Below are positions 9,845 through 21,292 of a stretch of 64,000 nucleotides of DNA, piece after piece. The notes beneath the pieces were generated by a model that was not told the origin of the DNA, made no database searches, and saw only the letters and a list, made by a program, of their open reading frames with translations. The position numbers and the translations under genes were made by a program. This stretch comes from Sarcomyxa edulis. Its lineage: Eukaryota > Basidiomycota > Agaricomycetes > Agaricales > Mycenaceae. Position 1 is the stretch's first letter. Each line of letters opens with the position of its first letter. The stretch lies in NCBI GenBank assembly GCA_009761415.1, contig QUOL01000013.1:920501-984500 (forward strand), given 5' to 3'.

Positions 9845-12142
9845 GGTTGTAACGTGAATCGTGACGAAGCGATGCTTGGAGTGGGTGGCTCAGATCGTGT
9901 CAGAAGTGGTCAGCTTTATATAGGAATTCGATAAGGATATGTGATGGGCGCCGATAGACAGATATATAGCGCAACACATGGCTTTTGCAAGATGGAGAAG
10001 ATACAGGAATGCTGGCTGATACTTCCTAAAGGCCTAAAGTACAAACTCCGAGTCCGGACACAGGCGCAGGAAGTTCGGGGACTCGTCAGGACGCCGGCCA
10101 TGGACGGACGATTGCATCAACCGGAGTGTTTGATGGTCTATTATAATCGAAATTCATGGTTACTTCGATTGCTGCGTGGGGGAGAGCGATCTGCTCGTCG
10201 ATATGTTGTCCCCGAACAAAGAAGACACCATAGTAGCAGTCACGGCCACGAAATGACTGGGTAACTCTTGATCCATAGTATATCGTTTACCATGGTCTAC
10301 CACTGGGTTTGAAGCCTTGTAAACACTGCCATTGGCCGACCAGTCCAGAAATAATTTTGGACATCCATTCGCACGATGTCGAAGCGATGCAGCGCAGTAG
10401 TAGAAGACGAATTCCACCCAAGCCCCACACCGACCGATGGAGTTCCACAGATATTGGATTTTGCGAGACAACAAGGCGCCAAGCCTGAGGCCAGGAGTGA
10501 TTAATCGAGAAAAGAGCGGTAGCCTCCGGGAATGTCGAATATTGTAAAAATCATTTTCAAATACTTTCCGTGATCAGTTACTGCTCGCGAGTGCTGTTCG
10601 CAACTGGATCCCTATCTTCAGCGGAACGTTTCAAGAATCGGGTTCTATCAAGAGGTCCGTCTAGTTCAAGTTCACGTTAACGTTGGGAAACACTGCAGAA
10701 GAACCACGCCGGCGGTAGCCGGGTCTTACTGACGCACCAATCTTAGAAAACTCTGTGGGAAAGTGTCGATTGACTACCGCACCTCGACGTCCCGTTACAC
10801 TTGCTCGTGTGTATTGCAAATTCTACGAGTCGCCTATCTCCGTTTCCGTTCTTTTTCGGCATATCGATATCACTGATGCGTGGTTCACCAATTTTATTCT
10901 TATTAGTGCTAGGCGCTAAGTGCTGAGATCTATGAACCAAAACAAGTCAGTACCGGTGAGTTCATGTGAAGCCACCTCTAGCTTCTTCGCAATGTCGTAT
11001 TTCCCGTGTCAGGAACAGGAAGCTTTCGTCAGTAATGTACTGATTTTTCTGCGAGTCGACGGTGATGAACCTAATGTGCCGTTATACCACAATGCCAGAT
11101 AAGGGTGTATGGGCAATCATGATCCTTTGTTTGATATGAATCCGTGCTTCATCGAGTAAGTGGTGTTTTTTTTATCCTGTACTGGATTGCTGGACCGCCA
11201 AGTTTTTTTTCCCATAGGTCGAATGTCTAAATACCGGAGTGTTTTCCAGAATTTAGGAGAAAACCGTTCCGTGATTTGCGCTGTGCATCACAAGAAAACG
11301 CGGACAATCGCACAAGGGAGAAATCAGCAATGGAGTCACGGTGACCGTCGAGTAGATGCACGCACGAATGAGTTCATATGAGTCACGATGACCGGTGACC
11401 GATAAACCGATATATAGTTCCATGGCGGTGGTTTATCTTCATCTTTGAGCAGTTATGACAATAGTGACGGCTGTTCGTCGTAGCGTATTTCTGAAGACAA
11501 CAATAACAAAGGCGATGAACATATACGACTCTGATAAGCCCAAACGATGCGACCCGCGTGGATGATGATCTTGCAATGCATCGGAGCCTCCGCGCTAGTC
11601 GTCAACGAAGCGATGTCATCGATGATAAGAATCGCAAAGGCATGAAATGCCACGTGATGTGTTAGGGGTGGTTAGGTATACGCCTTTCCACAAGGCCGGT
11701 AGAGGCCAACAGAAGTCCAACAGAAGTCCAACAGAAGATCAACAGCTGGTGCTGTTGGGGAGGATTTCGAGCCCATTGAACCGGATAGTCGGCGCAACGA
11801 TGGTGATGCATCGTTTCAGTTAAGGCGCTGTTTCGGGGGTAATTAGCATCTGCTCGTAGGCTCGTGGGATGCAAGTATTTCATCCTTAGATCTGTTGCTC
11901 TAGAGCGAAGCTAGACGCATTGACGTCAGATACTTCGTATGAGTCCGAGGAAAACCACGGATATAGTGAAACTGTCAAGGTTTGAAAGAAATGGACAGAG
12001 GTGAACATCGCATAATAGGTCAGGACTATTAGACGGTATTAGCAGGCAGAAGATCGTTCAGTCCTAGCCGATGTGAGCAAACACCTAAGTAAGATCTCTC
12101 TTTTTCTTCTGAACAGTACGCGGTCACAAAAGATACTCACCA
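9845..12142. other. 2.3-kb stretch without recognisable genes
   Basis: No open frame here splices into anything recognisable, on either strand. The only local structure is three 11-bp tandem units near 11706-11738. The stretch is unusually long for this gene-dense window; it may hold the zinc-finger gene's regulatory region, a non-coding transcript or a lineage-specific gene too short to see by eye. Confidence 0.45.
11706..11738. repeat. Three tandem copies of an 11-bp unit
   Basis: The unit CCAACAGAAGT occurs three times in a row (11706-11716, 11717-11727, 11728-11738), the last copy with one change. Such minisatellites arise by slippage; no function is evident. Confidence 0.7.
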
Positions 12143-13767
12143 TTATATTTGCTCAGGCTTCTGAGCATCCGTCCGTTCCTTCCTATCTACTTCGTAGAGT
12201 ACTTCTGTCCGAATTACATATTTCGCTCCTTCAGTGACGCCGCTTCCCTGTTTAAATTCCTTTCTTTAGTCTAGATACCGCAAGGGTGAGGAGTGAGACA
12301 ATCACCTCGTGTAGCAAACTTCCTTTCGCCGCTCCATGCGGGAAAACGCACACAGTCCCGGCACGTGGCTTGACAGGCCGAGCCTCAAGGACACCCTGTT
12401 CGGAAGATGGTAGAAAGAATGTCGTGCAGCCCCCATCAAAACCATCATTCAAGTATATGAGAAATGTGAGCCGCGAATATACTGTTGCATCGGAGTCGTA
12501 TATATAAGACGGTGGCGTCGTACTTGAATCCAACGCCGATGCTGGCCAGGCACCGTCGATCTAGAAATAGAGGTAGCTCAGCAAATTGTGTTGAAGAAGA
12601 CAGAAAGTCGACGTGCGTGTGGCCTGTATAGAGCCCCTGGGCGATACCGGTATATTCTGAATCGTCCGTTGATGCCTTTTACAGCTCCACCATGAACCGT
12701 CGGAGGTAGAAAGTCCACGACCCGGCTGTACAGGACCGACAGAAACTCTGTATCGGCTAGCCAAATCATATTGTGGGCTAGGACAGATGAGAGTTCAACA
12801 GCTGAACCCCCGATGGGCTCGTCCGGCAATAGTCCAACTTTTTCAGCAGCTTTGACAATCGATTCGCATTCTGCGGACTCAAAGACGTCGTTGATGATGA
12901 ACGCACCGGGAACTCCAGGAAGATCGTGTCGTGTCGGACGTTGTGTACGTTCGCTAGAGGAAATCAGAGGAAATGTATTTGGTGGAGAATAATAGATGAC
13001 TGCGGGGTGTTTATTCGGAGGACGTCTATCCGGACCCTGCGTGATGTCCAACACTTTGAGGTTCGGCACTGCATGTTCGGATATTATCTCCGAATCCAGA
13101 TCATGGAGAGATTTACGAGGTGGTAGTATTTCGGTTGCAAAAGGCTCGTACCACCTCAGTCTACTGCCTGATTTCAAAGATCCCTCGCCTTCAACTCTTG
13201 ATGTGATGAGTTCAGGTTGCGTGGTCCTCAATATGGCGTCTAAGACCTGCCACACTCTGTTTTCTTCTTCCTGCGACATAGACGGCGTCAATACGGCGTC
13301 GCACTCCCTAACCCACCTCTGTAGGGCACCGAGTTTCGGTATTTGCTCGCGAATGCTCATTTCGGAGAGCAGAACAAGCGCATCGACATGACGCTGATCG
13401 ACGAGGGCGGAAGATATCCGAGACGTCAAAGAAGATCCTTCAGGTTGCGAGAATTTTCAGCATTGTAATTATGTTACAAGACACTGGGCAGCGTACCCGT
13501 CAAAGCAACCTCTGTTGCTGCTCTCCAATAATCATGAACAGCAGTTCTGAACAGCTTGAGAGGTTTGAGACCGATCAGATGTGGATTTTGGGCTAAAAGC
13601 GCTAGAGTTTCGGTAGTCGTATCGAGTTCATCTTCGTAGATGAGATCTCCGATCTTGCTGACGGAGTCCTCCACAGGAAGAGCCTCATGAATTTGCTTTT
13701 GCTTTTTGACAGCTTGGGTTGGAGTAGTCCCTTGAGCCTGCTTTCGTTTCTTGGAGCTTTTTGCCAT
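12143..13767 (-). CDS. 2-oxoglutarate/Fe(II)-dependent dioxygenase, prolyl 4-hydroxylase-like
   Basis: The protein starts MAKSSKKRKQAQG, with a basic KKRK that may be a nuclear signal. An N-terminal helical region follows (LLAQNPHLIGLKPLKLFRTA). The catalytic domain begins around PGAFIINDVFESAECESIV. Iron-binding residues are the His and Asp of YRPHIDGAWP and the His of GSLLHEGSGV. The 2-oxoglutarate-binding basic residue is in GAKYVIRTEVLYEV. Such enzymes hydroxylate proteins or small molecules using O2, Fe(II) and 2-oxoglutarate. The intron between the His and Asp codons of HxD (12546-12610 region) appears to begin with GC instead of GT. An N-terminal exon (13474-13767) joins cleanly through a GTACGC donor. 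A 263-bp gap separates this gene from the divergent TFIIIC gene. The final stop is at 12143-12145. Confidence 0.9.
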
Positions 13768-14030
13768 AGTAGTCACAGTCTAAGGGGTAGACAGATGTGG
13801 TCACAATCTGGTCACGTCGAATTGAATTCAGAGTGATTTGCCAAATACCAGAATCCAGTCACGAATTGGTCACGAAGCGTTTTCTCAGCTTTCCCTTCTT
13901 CGTCTTCACCATGATCAACGTATAATTTTACATTTGTTTTTTCAAAATATCGTCAAGACTCTGAGCGTTCGCGCATCTACTCAATCGCGAGCTTTCCAGC
14001 CTTGAAGTCCAACTTTTGGCACGGTGCACC
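13768..14030. promoter_or_regulatory. Shared divergent promoter, oxygenase / TFIIIC subunit
   Basis: Only 263 bp separate the two start codons, so the genes probably share promoter elements. The motif GGTCAC recurs three times (about 13799, 13811 and 13871) with a further AGTCACG, which may be a bound element. No clear TATA box is visible. Confidence 0.4.
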
Positions 14031-17000
14031 ATGCCTTCTTTGCCAATATTCACTGCGTTGAATGTGCCGACTGTAACATCACATCCATCTGTTACCTGCA
14101 TGCAATGGTCCGGAGATGGTCAAGCTGCAATTCTGACTAAGGGTGCAGTCTATATATTGGTAGACTTTGACAGGTCTCAAATTTCTCAATAACTGACCTA
14201 TCCTTCCAGACCCCGGATCCCGGCATAAACTTCGACACCGAGTCTGTCCTCACGGCTACAACTGCAGATCACGAAAATTCGGATGAAAAACCTCTTGGAT
14301 GGTTCAGAACTATGATACAAATAGAGAAGGCTGAGTCGTTCAGTTGGCCAGAAGTCTCTCAAGGTGGGTTATACTCGCCTCCCTAAGCGCCTGACTCACA
14401 GTGCTTAATATAGAATGGGGAGCGGTATCTCTGGGCTCCGTTGATGTCAACTTATGGGCTGTTGCGTGTTCACCCAGTGGATTGACTCCAGATGCAAGGT
14501 CACTATCATGCATCTCCTTCTTTGCCATGAGCTGAAATTGAAATATATGGATCAGCTGTGTCATCGCTACTCTTAGTACGAATTTAGATCTGACTCTGTG
14601 GGCCGCAGCAAAGAATCCTTTGAAAGGCGAATGGATTAAGGTAAGGTGTCAGCCAAACCTCCGCCGTTCTCGAATTTACTGTGCTTTAGACACACGATGT
14701 TACGCCGTTCCTTCTAGAATCCGTATCCGGCGATGTGTCTGCCACATCCCGAGCTTTGGAAGCTCAAGTCACTAGTACGTCAATCATCGTTGACAAACTG
14801 AGAGCAAGCAAGATTGAACACGATTGCAGGTATTACATGGTCTTCGCAGGCAGAGTTTGGATTTGTTCCTGCAGCTTATGTCGACGGGTCTTTCCTTGTT
14901 GTTGGAACCAGATCGGGCTCATTGTCGTTTCTTCGGTATGGAAGTATCAATCTTTGACGGACCTATCTCTAATGCTATGCAGATTCGATGGCAACTCATC
15001 CGTGACGAAAGTGCACACCATGAAGGTAGCTTCGAAATGGATAACTCATCTAGCGTTTTCATCTTGGACACTCGGAGAGCTGGGGACCTGTCAGTTATCC
15101 ATGTTCCAGGGACTACACATATATTGACCATGGCAAACAGGCGAAGCAACGCTTGCCTATGGTACTTCCGATGGCTCCATTGGTGTTGTCAGAGTAAACC
15201 AATCGTTGGAGGTAACACCTGCTGCTTCTTTCGGCATGGGGTTGCGTATCCAACCTACCTTCGAAGCCGAAACGGAAGAATTTTGTCAAGCTGATACTCG
15301 TGGAATAACTGCTTTGACATGGGTCAATACCTGCCACGGAAATGTAAGTTCTCCGCTTCTATCAGGTGCTCCAGATTTTGAGGCTTTTCTTACAGCGCCT
15401 TCTCATTAGCTGCAAACCGGGAGTTGTTCATCTTTGGTCCTTGTGTGCCACTTCTACGATGAGTTCAAGCTGGAAAGGTTGCGTGACTCTTGTTTTGAAA
15501 ACTCAAAAACTATCTGTCGGTTCTTCCGCACTTCACCAGGTTTCTGGGATGCATTATGTCCAGCGTCGAGATGCCTTGGTGATATCTCTGTTCGATGGCT
15601 CCTTCCATGTCGTTCACAACGCTTCTTCCACTCCTTCCTTGTCCTCGTCCGACCCGGACGACATTCTCACCACTGAAAAGCTGTCTAAAATGTCAAGACA
15701 GGTATTCAGTCAGGCCGAGCACAGTAATGTTGATTTCCTCGATGTCAATCGAATCAGTGGCATGATGTCTTACGACACTTCATCCACTGTTCTTTGGGTG
15801 CACGAGTAGGCACATCTCTCTCGCTTCACCTTTCTACTGGTCGTTGAGCAAAATCAACAGAGCTTGTCGACCCTCGGACTTCAGCTACAAACATGACGCG
15901 AGACACAATAGCATGTTTATAGCCGTTCAACTTTGGGACGACAATGATGACGAAGTCGTCTTGAAACAACTTGCCGATGTATTGAATACTGCGAAAGCCT
16001 GTACGTTGCGATCTACTTTTCTGATGTCAGAACCTCACTCACTCTTACTTATAGCTGCAGGATCATCACCGCTGAATTTCCTCCGTCCATCTTTCTTTCA
16101 TCTTCGTAAAGCCGGAAAATTGTCTTTGCTTCATCATCGTGTCCTGGAAATACTACAACCCCAGATGGACGATCACTCAGTCAATATCAATGTGCCCTTG
16201 TGCGCAGGTGAACTGACTCCCGACGTACGCCGCGATTTCAAGAAGAGTCTTGCGAGACATCTGTTCGGCTGGGACGTACTCTTGTCATTACGAATGCGAT
16301 TGTCGATGGCTGATTTCGCATGGGTCTGTGTATCTCTACGCGGGGCATGTCTTTAAGCTGACGGTGGCATTCATGAATATGTCAGAAATTGTCACAAGAT
16401 CCCTCGAAACAAGCCGACTGTGGAACTGTTGCTCAAAACCTCTTGAACATGATTTCCCACCGGATCTTGCGCACTATAATTCGACATCTTGCCGCCATAG
16501 TTCCAGTTTTGACCGGTAGGCTTCTCTTTCGTCGTCCTCTCGTACTTCAGTGACTAACAGTCGATATTTGCAGCAAGCGACGTCCCCTTTGTGCTTCGGA
16601 TGGTCGTACAATCACTTCTTCCGGGCTCACCGCCCGATCTTTCCATCGAAGCTGAGACCCTTTCGACAGCCATGCAGATGGCTATGTCCATGGATCCAGG
16701 AATAGAGTCGATGTCGAGAGACTTCAACGAACTATGCCCAGCATGTAACGTTCAAGTCCCGTTGCAGGACATCACCACTGCAATCTGTTCGAACGGCCAC
16801 ACATGGGGTATGCATTTGATGTCGAAGTGTCGTGTCTCTTACTAACGCACTTCTCCCATGAAGGTCGTTGCTCTATCACAACCTTCATTCTATCAACTCC
16901 GCAGGTGCGAACATGTATTGGCTGTAGCAGAAAGGCATTCCTTCCGTTGTCATCACCGAAAGCAGCGACCATGCCAAACTGGTTACCTGTGGCGGCTCGA

Positions 17001-17078
17001 GGATGGGTAGTCGAGGAACTTCTCGAAGCTGTGCATCGTTGTCTTTTTTGTGGCAATAGTTTTGTTAGTGTTCTTTAA
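14031..17078 (+). CDS. RNA polymerase III factor TFIIIC, 90-kDa-type (delta) subunit
   Basis: TFIIIC binds the internal promoters of tRNA genes and recruits TFIIIB and RNA polymerase III. The protein opens MPSLPIFTALNVPTVTSHPS and VTCMQWSGDGQAAILTKGAV, the start of a WD-repeat-like beta-propeller of the TFIIIC delta N-terminal family. Further blades include KWITHLAFSSWTLGELGTC, LAYGTSDGSIGVVRVNQSLE and GMHYVQRRDALVISLFDGSF. The C terminus is the TFIIIC zinc-finger domain, with LCPACNVQV, ICSNGHTW, RCSITTFILS, TCIGCSRKAF and the closing HRCLFCGNSF. The gene has many exons over 3 kb; I followed the frame through most but did not fix every junction. The order propeller then zinc ribbon matches human GTF3C4. 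Confidence 0.87.
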
Positions 17079-17498
17079 TCTGTTCAAGGAACCCAGCAAT
17101 GTGCAGCTCTCGTATCTCTGCACATAGAGGAGACGTAGATAAGATGCGTGAAGTCCCAGTTTGTGCAATTAATACCGGCCATCGCGAAGGGAAGCCTCAG
17201 ACTCTTTATAGATAGATCTTGCCTCCCCGCCGCAAAAAAACATATCTACCGGAGAAAATACCTCACTGACCATTCTGTATTATAGGACCCTGCCCTGAAG
17301 GGCAAGGACAAGGACAACTTTGTAAGAAAGGCTCACGCGACGCGTTTTGAATCATGTGCCGGGAACGAGCCGGCTTAATCAAGCTGATCGATGGCGATCT
17401 CCGAACTGCTGTTCTTTAAATTCCACCGAATCCGTTTCTCTCCTGTACTACTATCACGAACATCCTTTGACTTTTGAGATTCTTTTTCTTCACACATA
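17079..17498. other. Intergenic region, profilin promoter
   Basis: About 420 nt between the TFIIIC stop and the profilin ATG. I see pyrimidine-rich sequence just before the profilin start (17470-17495), as is common before highly expressed fungal genes, but no other feature. Confidence 0.5.
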
Positions 17499-18061
17499 AT
17501 GTCCTGGCAAGGTGAGAGTCTCACTTATCTCAGTCAGATTGGTGACTAACTTCGAATAACGATGTAGCATACGTCGATACTAATCTTGTCGGAAGTGGCA
17601 AGGTTGCAAAGGCCGCGATTTTAGGTCAAGCTGGCGGAGTATGGGCGTCGACACCTGGATTCAACGTATGTGGTAGTGCATCCTTGTTTCCGCCGACGAT
17701 GACTCACTAGTCGTATTCAATCATTTAGCTGTCCACCGAAGAGCAATCGACCCTAATAAAAGGGTTCACTCATCCAGACACTGTCCAAGCATCTGGTCTA
17801 CACATTGCAGGCGAGAAGTATTTCACTCTCCAGGCCGGGGACCGCAGTATATATGGCAAGAAGCAGGTGCGTCAATATTTCGCGCCCATTCACCGTGGCT
17901 TTTGCTCATGAGACTTTCATTGTCCATAGGCCGATGGAGTCGTAGTGGTCAAGACGAAGCAAGCCGTGTTGGTGGCGGTATACCAAGCTCCGATTCAGGC
18001 TCCAGAAGCCACGCCCATTGTCGAGAACCTGGCCGACTACCTCATTAATGCTGGATATTGA
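17499..18061 (+). CDS. PFY1: Profilin
   Basis: Profilin binds actin monomers, phosphoinositides and poly-proline, and feeds actin to formins at growing hyphal tips. Four exons give 126 residues, the usual fungal length. The first exon codes only MSWQ, then AYVDTNLVGSGKVAKAAILG, the diagnostic N-terminal signature. It continues with GGVWASTPGF, EEQSTLIKGF, LHIAGEKYFTLQAGDRSIYG and KKQADGVVVVKTKQAVLVAV. The C-terminal helix ATPIVENLADYLINAGY completes the fold and, with the N-terminal helix, forms the poly-proline site. All three introns have standard GT and AG ends and interrupt the gene soon after its start, as in other fungal profilins. It lies in tandem between a TFIIIC subunit and an unknown gene. 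Confidence 0.97.
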
Positions 18062-18298
18062 TACTGCTGGCGCGGAGATGAAGGAAACTGTACAACGAGT
18101 TGATATCTAGTTGTGTCTTACCACTATAAACGACACTTCAACAACCTTAATACGTCTCGATTTTGATGCTTGACTTCATTGTCGACTTTGTCATGACTCC
18201 TTTCCGTTTCCGGCGCAGAGGAGACCGCGGGCTTCGGGAAGCTTCGTATGTAAACTCTTTCCTTCACCACAACGGTGGCATTGCATATCGCCAGCGCA

Positions 18299-19602
18299 AT
18301 GCCTGGCTCAACCGACGAACCGCTGGAGCTCTCAATCATGATCGTGTACGATAGCTTGAAACAAATACAAATCGACTCGGGTCGATTGGACGCAGTAGCA
18401 ACGCTTCGAAGTGACTTGTCTGCTCTCGGAGTCCCCCAACCCAAAAGAGATAATATAGCATTCGTATCTGGCGGTGTTAAGTTCTTCTGGATAAGCTACA
18501 AGAACAGCGTACTTTTAGTATCTCATTTCTTACAACCACATCACTGATCCAGGCGGTTCTGTAGACCCTACACAGACAATTGATCAGAGAAGTCCGAAAA
18601 GTGGTGGACGACTGGGACCTTCGGGAGAGACAGATGTGCGACTGCTACTTCTCGTTCTCGTGTCAGATCCTTGCTAATTTTGAAGACAGATCGTCTTGGT
18701 CGTTGAAAGAAACGTATATCCAATTCCATGTGATTCTACGAGGTACTGATTCTACGATCTAGCTTCATCAAAGATCGTAGTGCCTCTCATTCTACATCCA
18801 AGGACTTGAAGAAGTTACCCAAGCCAAGATCTCAAGTGTACAGCTCTAGTGGTGGCCAGGGTTCCACATCTGCAGGTATGGCTGCAGGGAGCACGTCATC
18901 ACCGAGCATGGACATCGATATGAAGTCGCTCCACCACGAGTTTCATGGATCGTTTCAGTCGTCTTCGAAAAACGGAGACGTTACTAAATCGCAGGTGTGT
19001 CCGTTTTGTGTACATGTGCTCGAAGCGTGCTGTCTCATGTCCCTCTTACATAGGTTCCCCGACGCGACTCGATTGCATCTTCTGTCGCTTCTAACGCTTT
19101 GTCACCCATAACTCCACATCCACAAATTTTGAGTCCTTCATCCACCGCTCCCCGAAATCCGCGTAAACGGGGTCGCAGCCACGGTCCTGACGACGAGCCC
19201 GAATTATCTTCCCGCAATACTTCTATGACAGTCGACCATCTCACAAGAGAGCTATGGGCCATCCGCAGGCAAATACTAGCGGACATAAGAAAGGAAACTG
19301 ATATTCTTGGGAAGCTCAGGGAACTTGACGCGCCACTTGCTTCGCAACCGGAGTCTAATGAATACGGTATGTGGTTCCCCTTCTCATGGTGCACCTTCCT
19401 CATTTCGACGGCAGTGATCAAAGCGCGATTAGAGATGGTTGAGAAAGAGCTTCTTAACGAGAAACGAAGACGGGCTGAGGCCGAAAGTGCATTGGAGGAT
19501 GTTGAGAGAGAGTGCCGAGAGCCGTTCGTCGTGCCTGCGTTACTCCAGGCCTTTGTCAGTATATCAAAATTGACTACCGAGGCTCTTAATTTCAAGAGCT
19601 GA
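18299..19602 (+). CDS. Unknown protein with C-terminal coiled coil
   Basis: I do not recognise this family. The model starts MPGSTDEPLELSIMIVYDSL and splices (donor GTATCT near 18461) to a helical region, TLHRQLIREVRKVVDDWDLR, then SSWSLKET and FIKDRSASHSTSKDLKKLPK. A low-complexity middle rich in Ser/Gly/Thr (QGSTSAGMAAGSTSSPSMDI) follows, with a basic patch RNPRKRGRSHG that could be a nuclear signal. The C terminus is a heptad-like coiled coil (MTVDHLTRELWAIRRQILAD and IKARLEMVEKELLNEKRRRA) ending in LTTEALNFKS. The reading frame is consistent across the chosen introns. The architecture suggests a nuclear scaffold or complex subunit, which is inference only. Its stop lies 95 nt from the convergent N-acetyltransferase stop. 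Confidence 0.6.
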
Positions 19603-19696
19603 CTAGAACGCCCGTCTTTCCGAGGAGATTTCTCGACGCACGATTCATGGCTCGTAGTTGACCCTCGTTGGTCGCGAAAGTGCTAGTGGAGCCCAT

Positions 19697-21022
19697 CTAT
19701 ATGGGAAGAGCCGCTTCTCTCCCTTCGATGTGGACCGCGGCTTCGTCCTGTACGTGAATACCAAATATCCCGCGCAATGCCTGGATCCTCTCCACCTCAG
19801 TAGATAAAGTCCGAATGATTTCCGATCGGGTGCCTATGTGCCTCTTCACTTCTGGTCCCATCATCACGAACCGTCCTAGGTTCTGCTCTTTGCTGAGAGA
19901 TGAATCGACGTGGTCGTCGTGTGCGTCTGACCCTTCGTTGTCGGCTAGAAAGTATTTCACGCACATGATGTTGTTCCAAAATATTCCAGGCATGGTGGAG
20001 ACTGCATGGGATCCAGCGAAAAAGTCTGGGAGGAAGAACTCGTTTTCAGAGAACATATAAAGAATTCGCCATCCTGAAGATGCCGCATCCTCTTGTTTTC
20101 TTCCATGCCATAGCTCGAGACGCCATTCTAAATCTTCGATGTCTGAGGAATCCTGAGATGCCCCTGTAGAGATTACATTCAGTTGAACGCCGAGATAATC
20201 GACCTTGATATATGATGGAGGAACATACCGAGGCTACTGGAAGGATGTGCGCCTCGAGTTAGTCGATGCCGCTCGGGCGGGGCCGCGCCTGCAACGCCCC
20301 ACTCGTGGTCGTCGGAAAGAAGAATGGGCCTTGCCAAGTTTGAACCACCAAAACCAACGTCAACGACGTACGTCTCATTACTATCAAGTATTGGCTGCAC
20401 AAAAAGAATCATGTGGCTGAATTCACCAAATTCTGGAGGTCCTGGGGTATGTCGTGCTGCGTTTACACGAGCTGCGCCTGGATATGATCTGTGTAGGGAT
20501 TTCAGTTCACGCATATCTACTATACGATTCAAGGGCACAGTCTAGACGGAACCCATGCGCACTGCAAAGAAGAAAGAAACTCGCCGATAACCCAAGCCTC
20601 TGAGCATACCGAGTAACAGCCCATTTTGTCCAAAGCAGTATGAGCCTCCTTTGCGCTGTACTACCATTCTCTCGTAGATTCCTGCAGGACTGACGTCCAT
20701 CCGATGCTCTGGTGTGCTAAATAATCGACACGCATTGGGTGAAAGTCAGCATCAGAAGTGACTCTTTGTCTCACTAGTGCATCGAAGTATTTTCGAAGGG
20801 AAATGATACAAGGTGCAAGCGCATAAGGACAGTGAGGTTCTCCAGTGAGATGGGGAACAATCCTTGAGCTATCTCGAACTCGCTGAAGTGTGGTCTGAAC
20901 CCGATGCACGAAAGCCAGCTAGAGACTTGGGAAGCACAGTAATAAGAAGGGATCTTCTGAATCCACAGTCCATTTCTGAGTAGTCCTGGAGTTAGTTGAG
21001 GGTTTGTGACTGTCGAGGCCAT
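19697..21022 (-). CDS. Arylamine N-acetyltransferase
   Basis: NATs move an acetyl (or malonyl) group from coenzyme A to aromatic amines and hydrazines; fungal members detoxify plant benzoxazolinones and dichloroanilines. The protein starts MASTVTNPQLTPGLLRNGLW and IQKIPSYYCASQVSSWLSCI, then SLENLTVLMRLHLVSFPFEN. The catalytic triad is complete: Cys in RKGGSYCFGQNGLLLG, His in FGEFSHMILFVQP, and Asp in TYVVDVGFGGSN. The C-terminal lobe contains RLELWHGRKQEDA, GWRILYMFSENEFFLPDFFA and MMGPEVKRHIGTRSE. One intron after GLGYR (near 20490-20590) fits the conserved frame best if it begins with GC. The gene diverges from recyclin-1 across 270 bp. Confidence 0.93.
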
Positions 21023-21292
21023 CGTGTGGAGGAGCCAAGCGGGAGAGCGATTGAGTGCCACGGAATTCAAATTCTTTACATTCCGCCCGCACTGCGGCGG
21101 GTGCCGCTCAGCCGAATGTTCAACTCCGCTCTTGCTCCGATCCTTCTCTGCAACGTTGACCAAACGTCGACGAACGACACCAAGTTTACCCTCCGTTCCA
21201 GAAGTAATCCCACTTCAATTTTGTTCCTGTTTATTGGGTAAACACGCGCCTATCTCCACCGCGAACTTATCTCAACTTCCTCCAGTGCATAA

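Noticed and set aside
18743..18762. Apparent 20-nt intron in the unknown coiled-coil gene
   Set aside because: A normal intron of about 49 nt starting at the upstream GTATAT gives a consistent frame once the preceding exon is read correctly.
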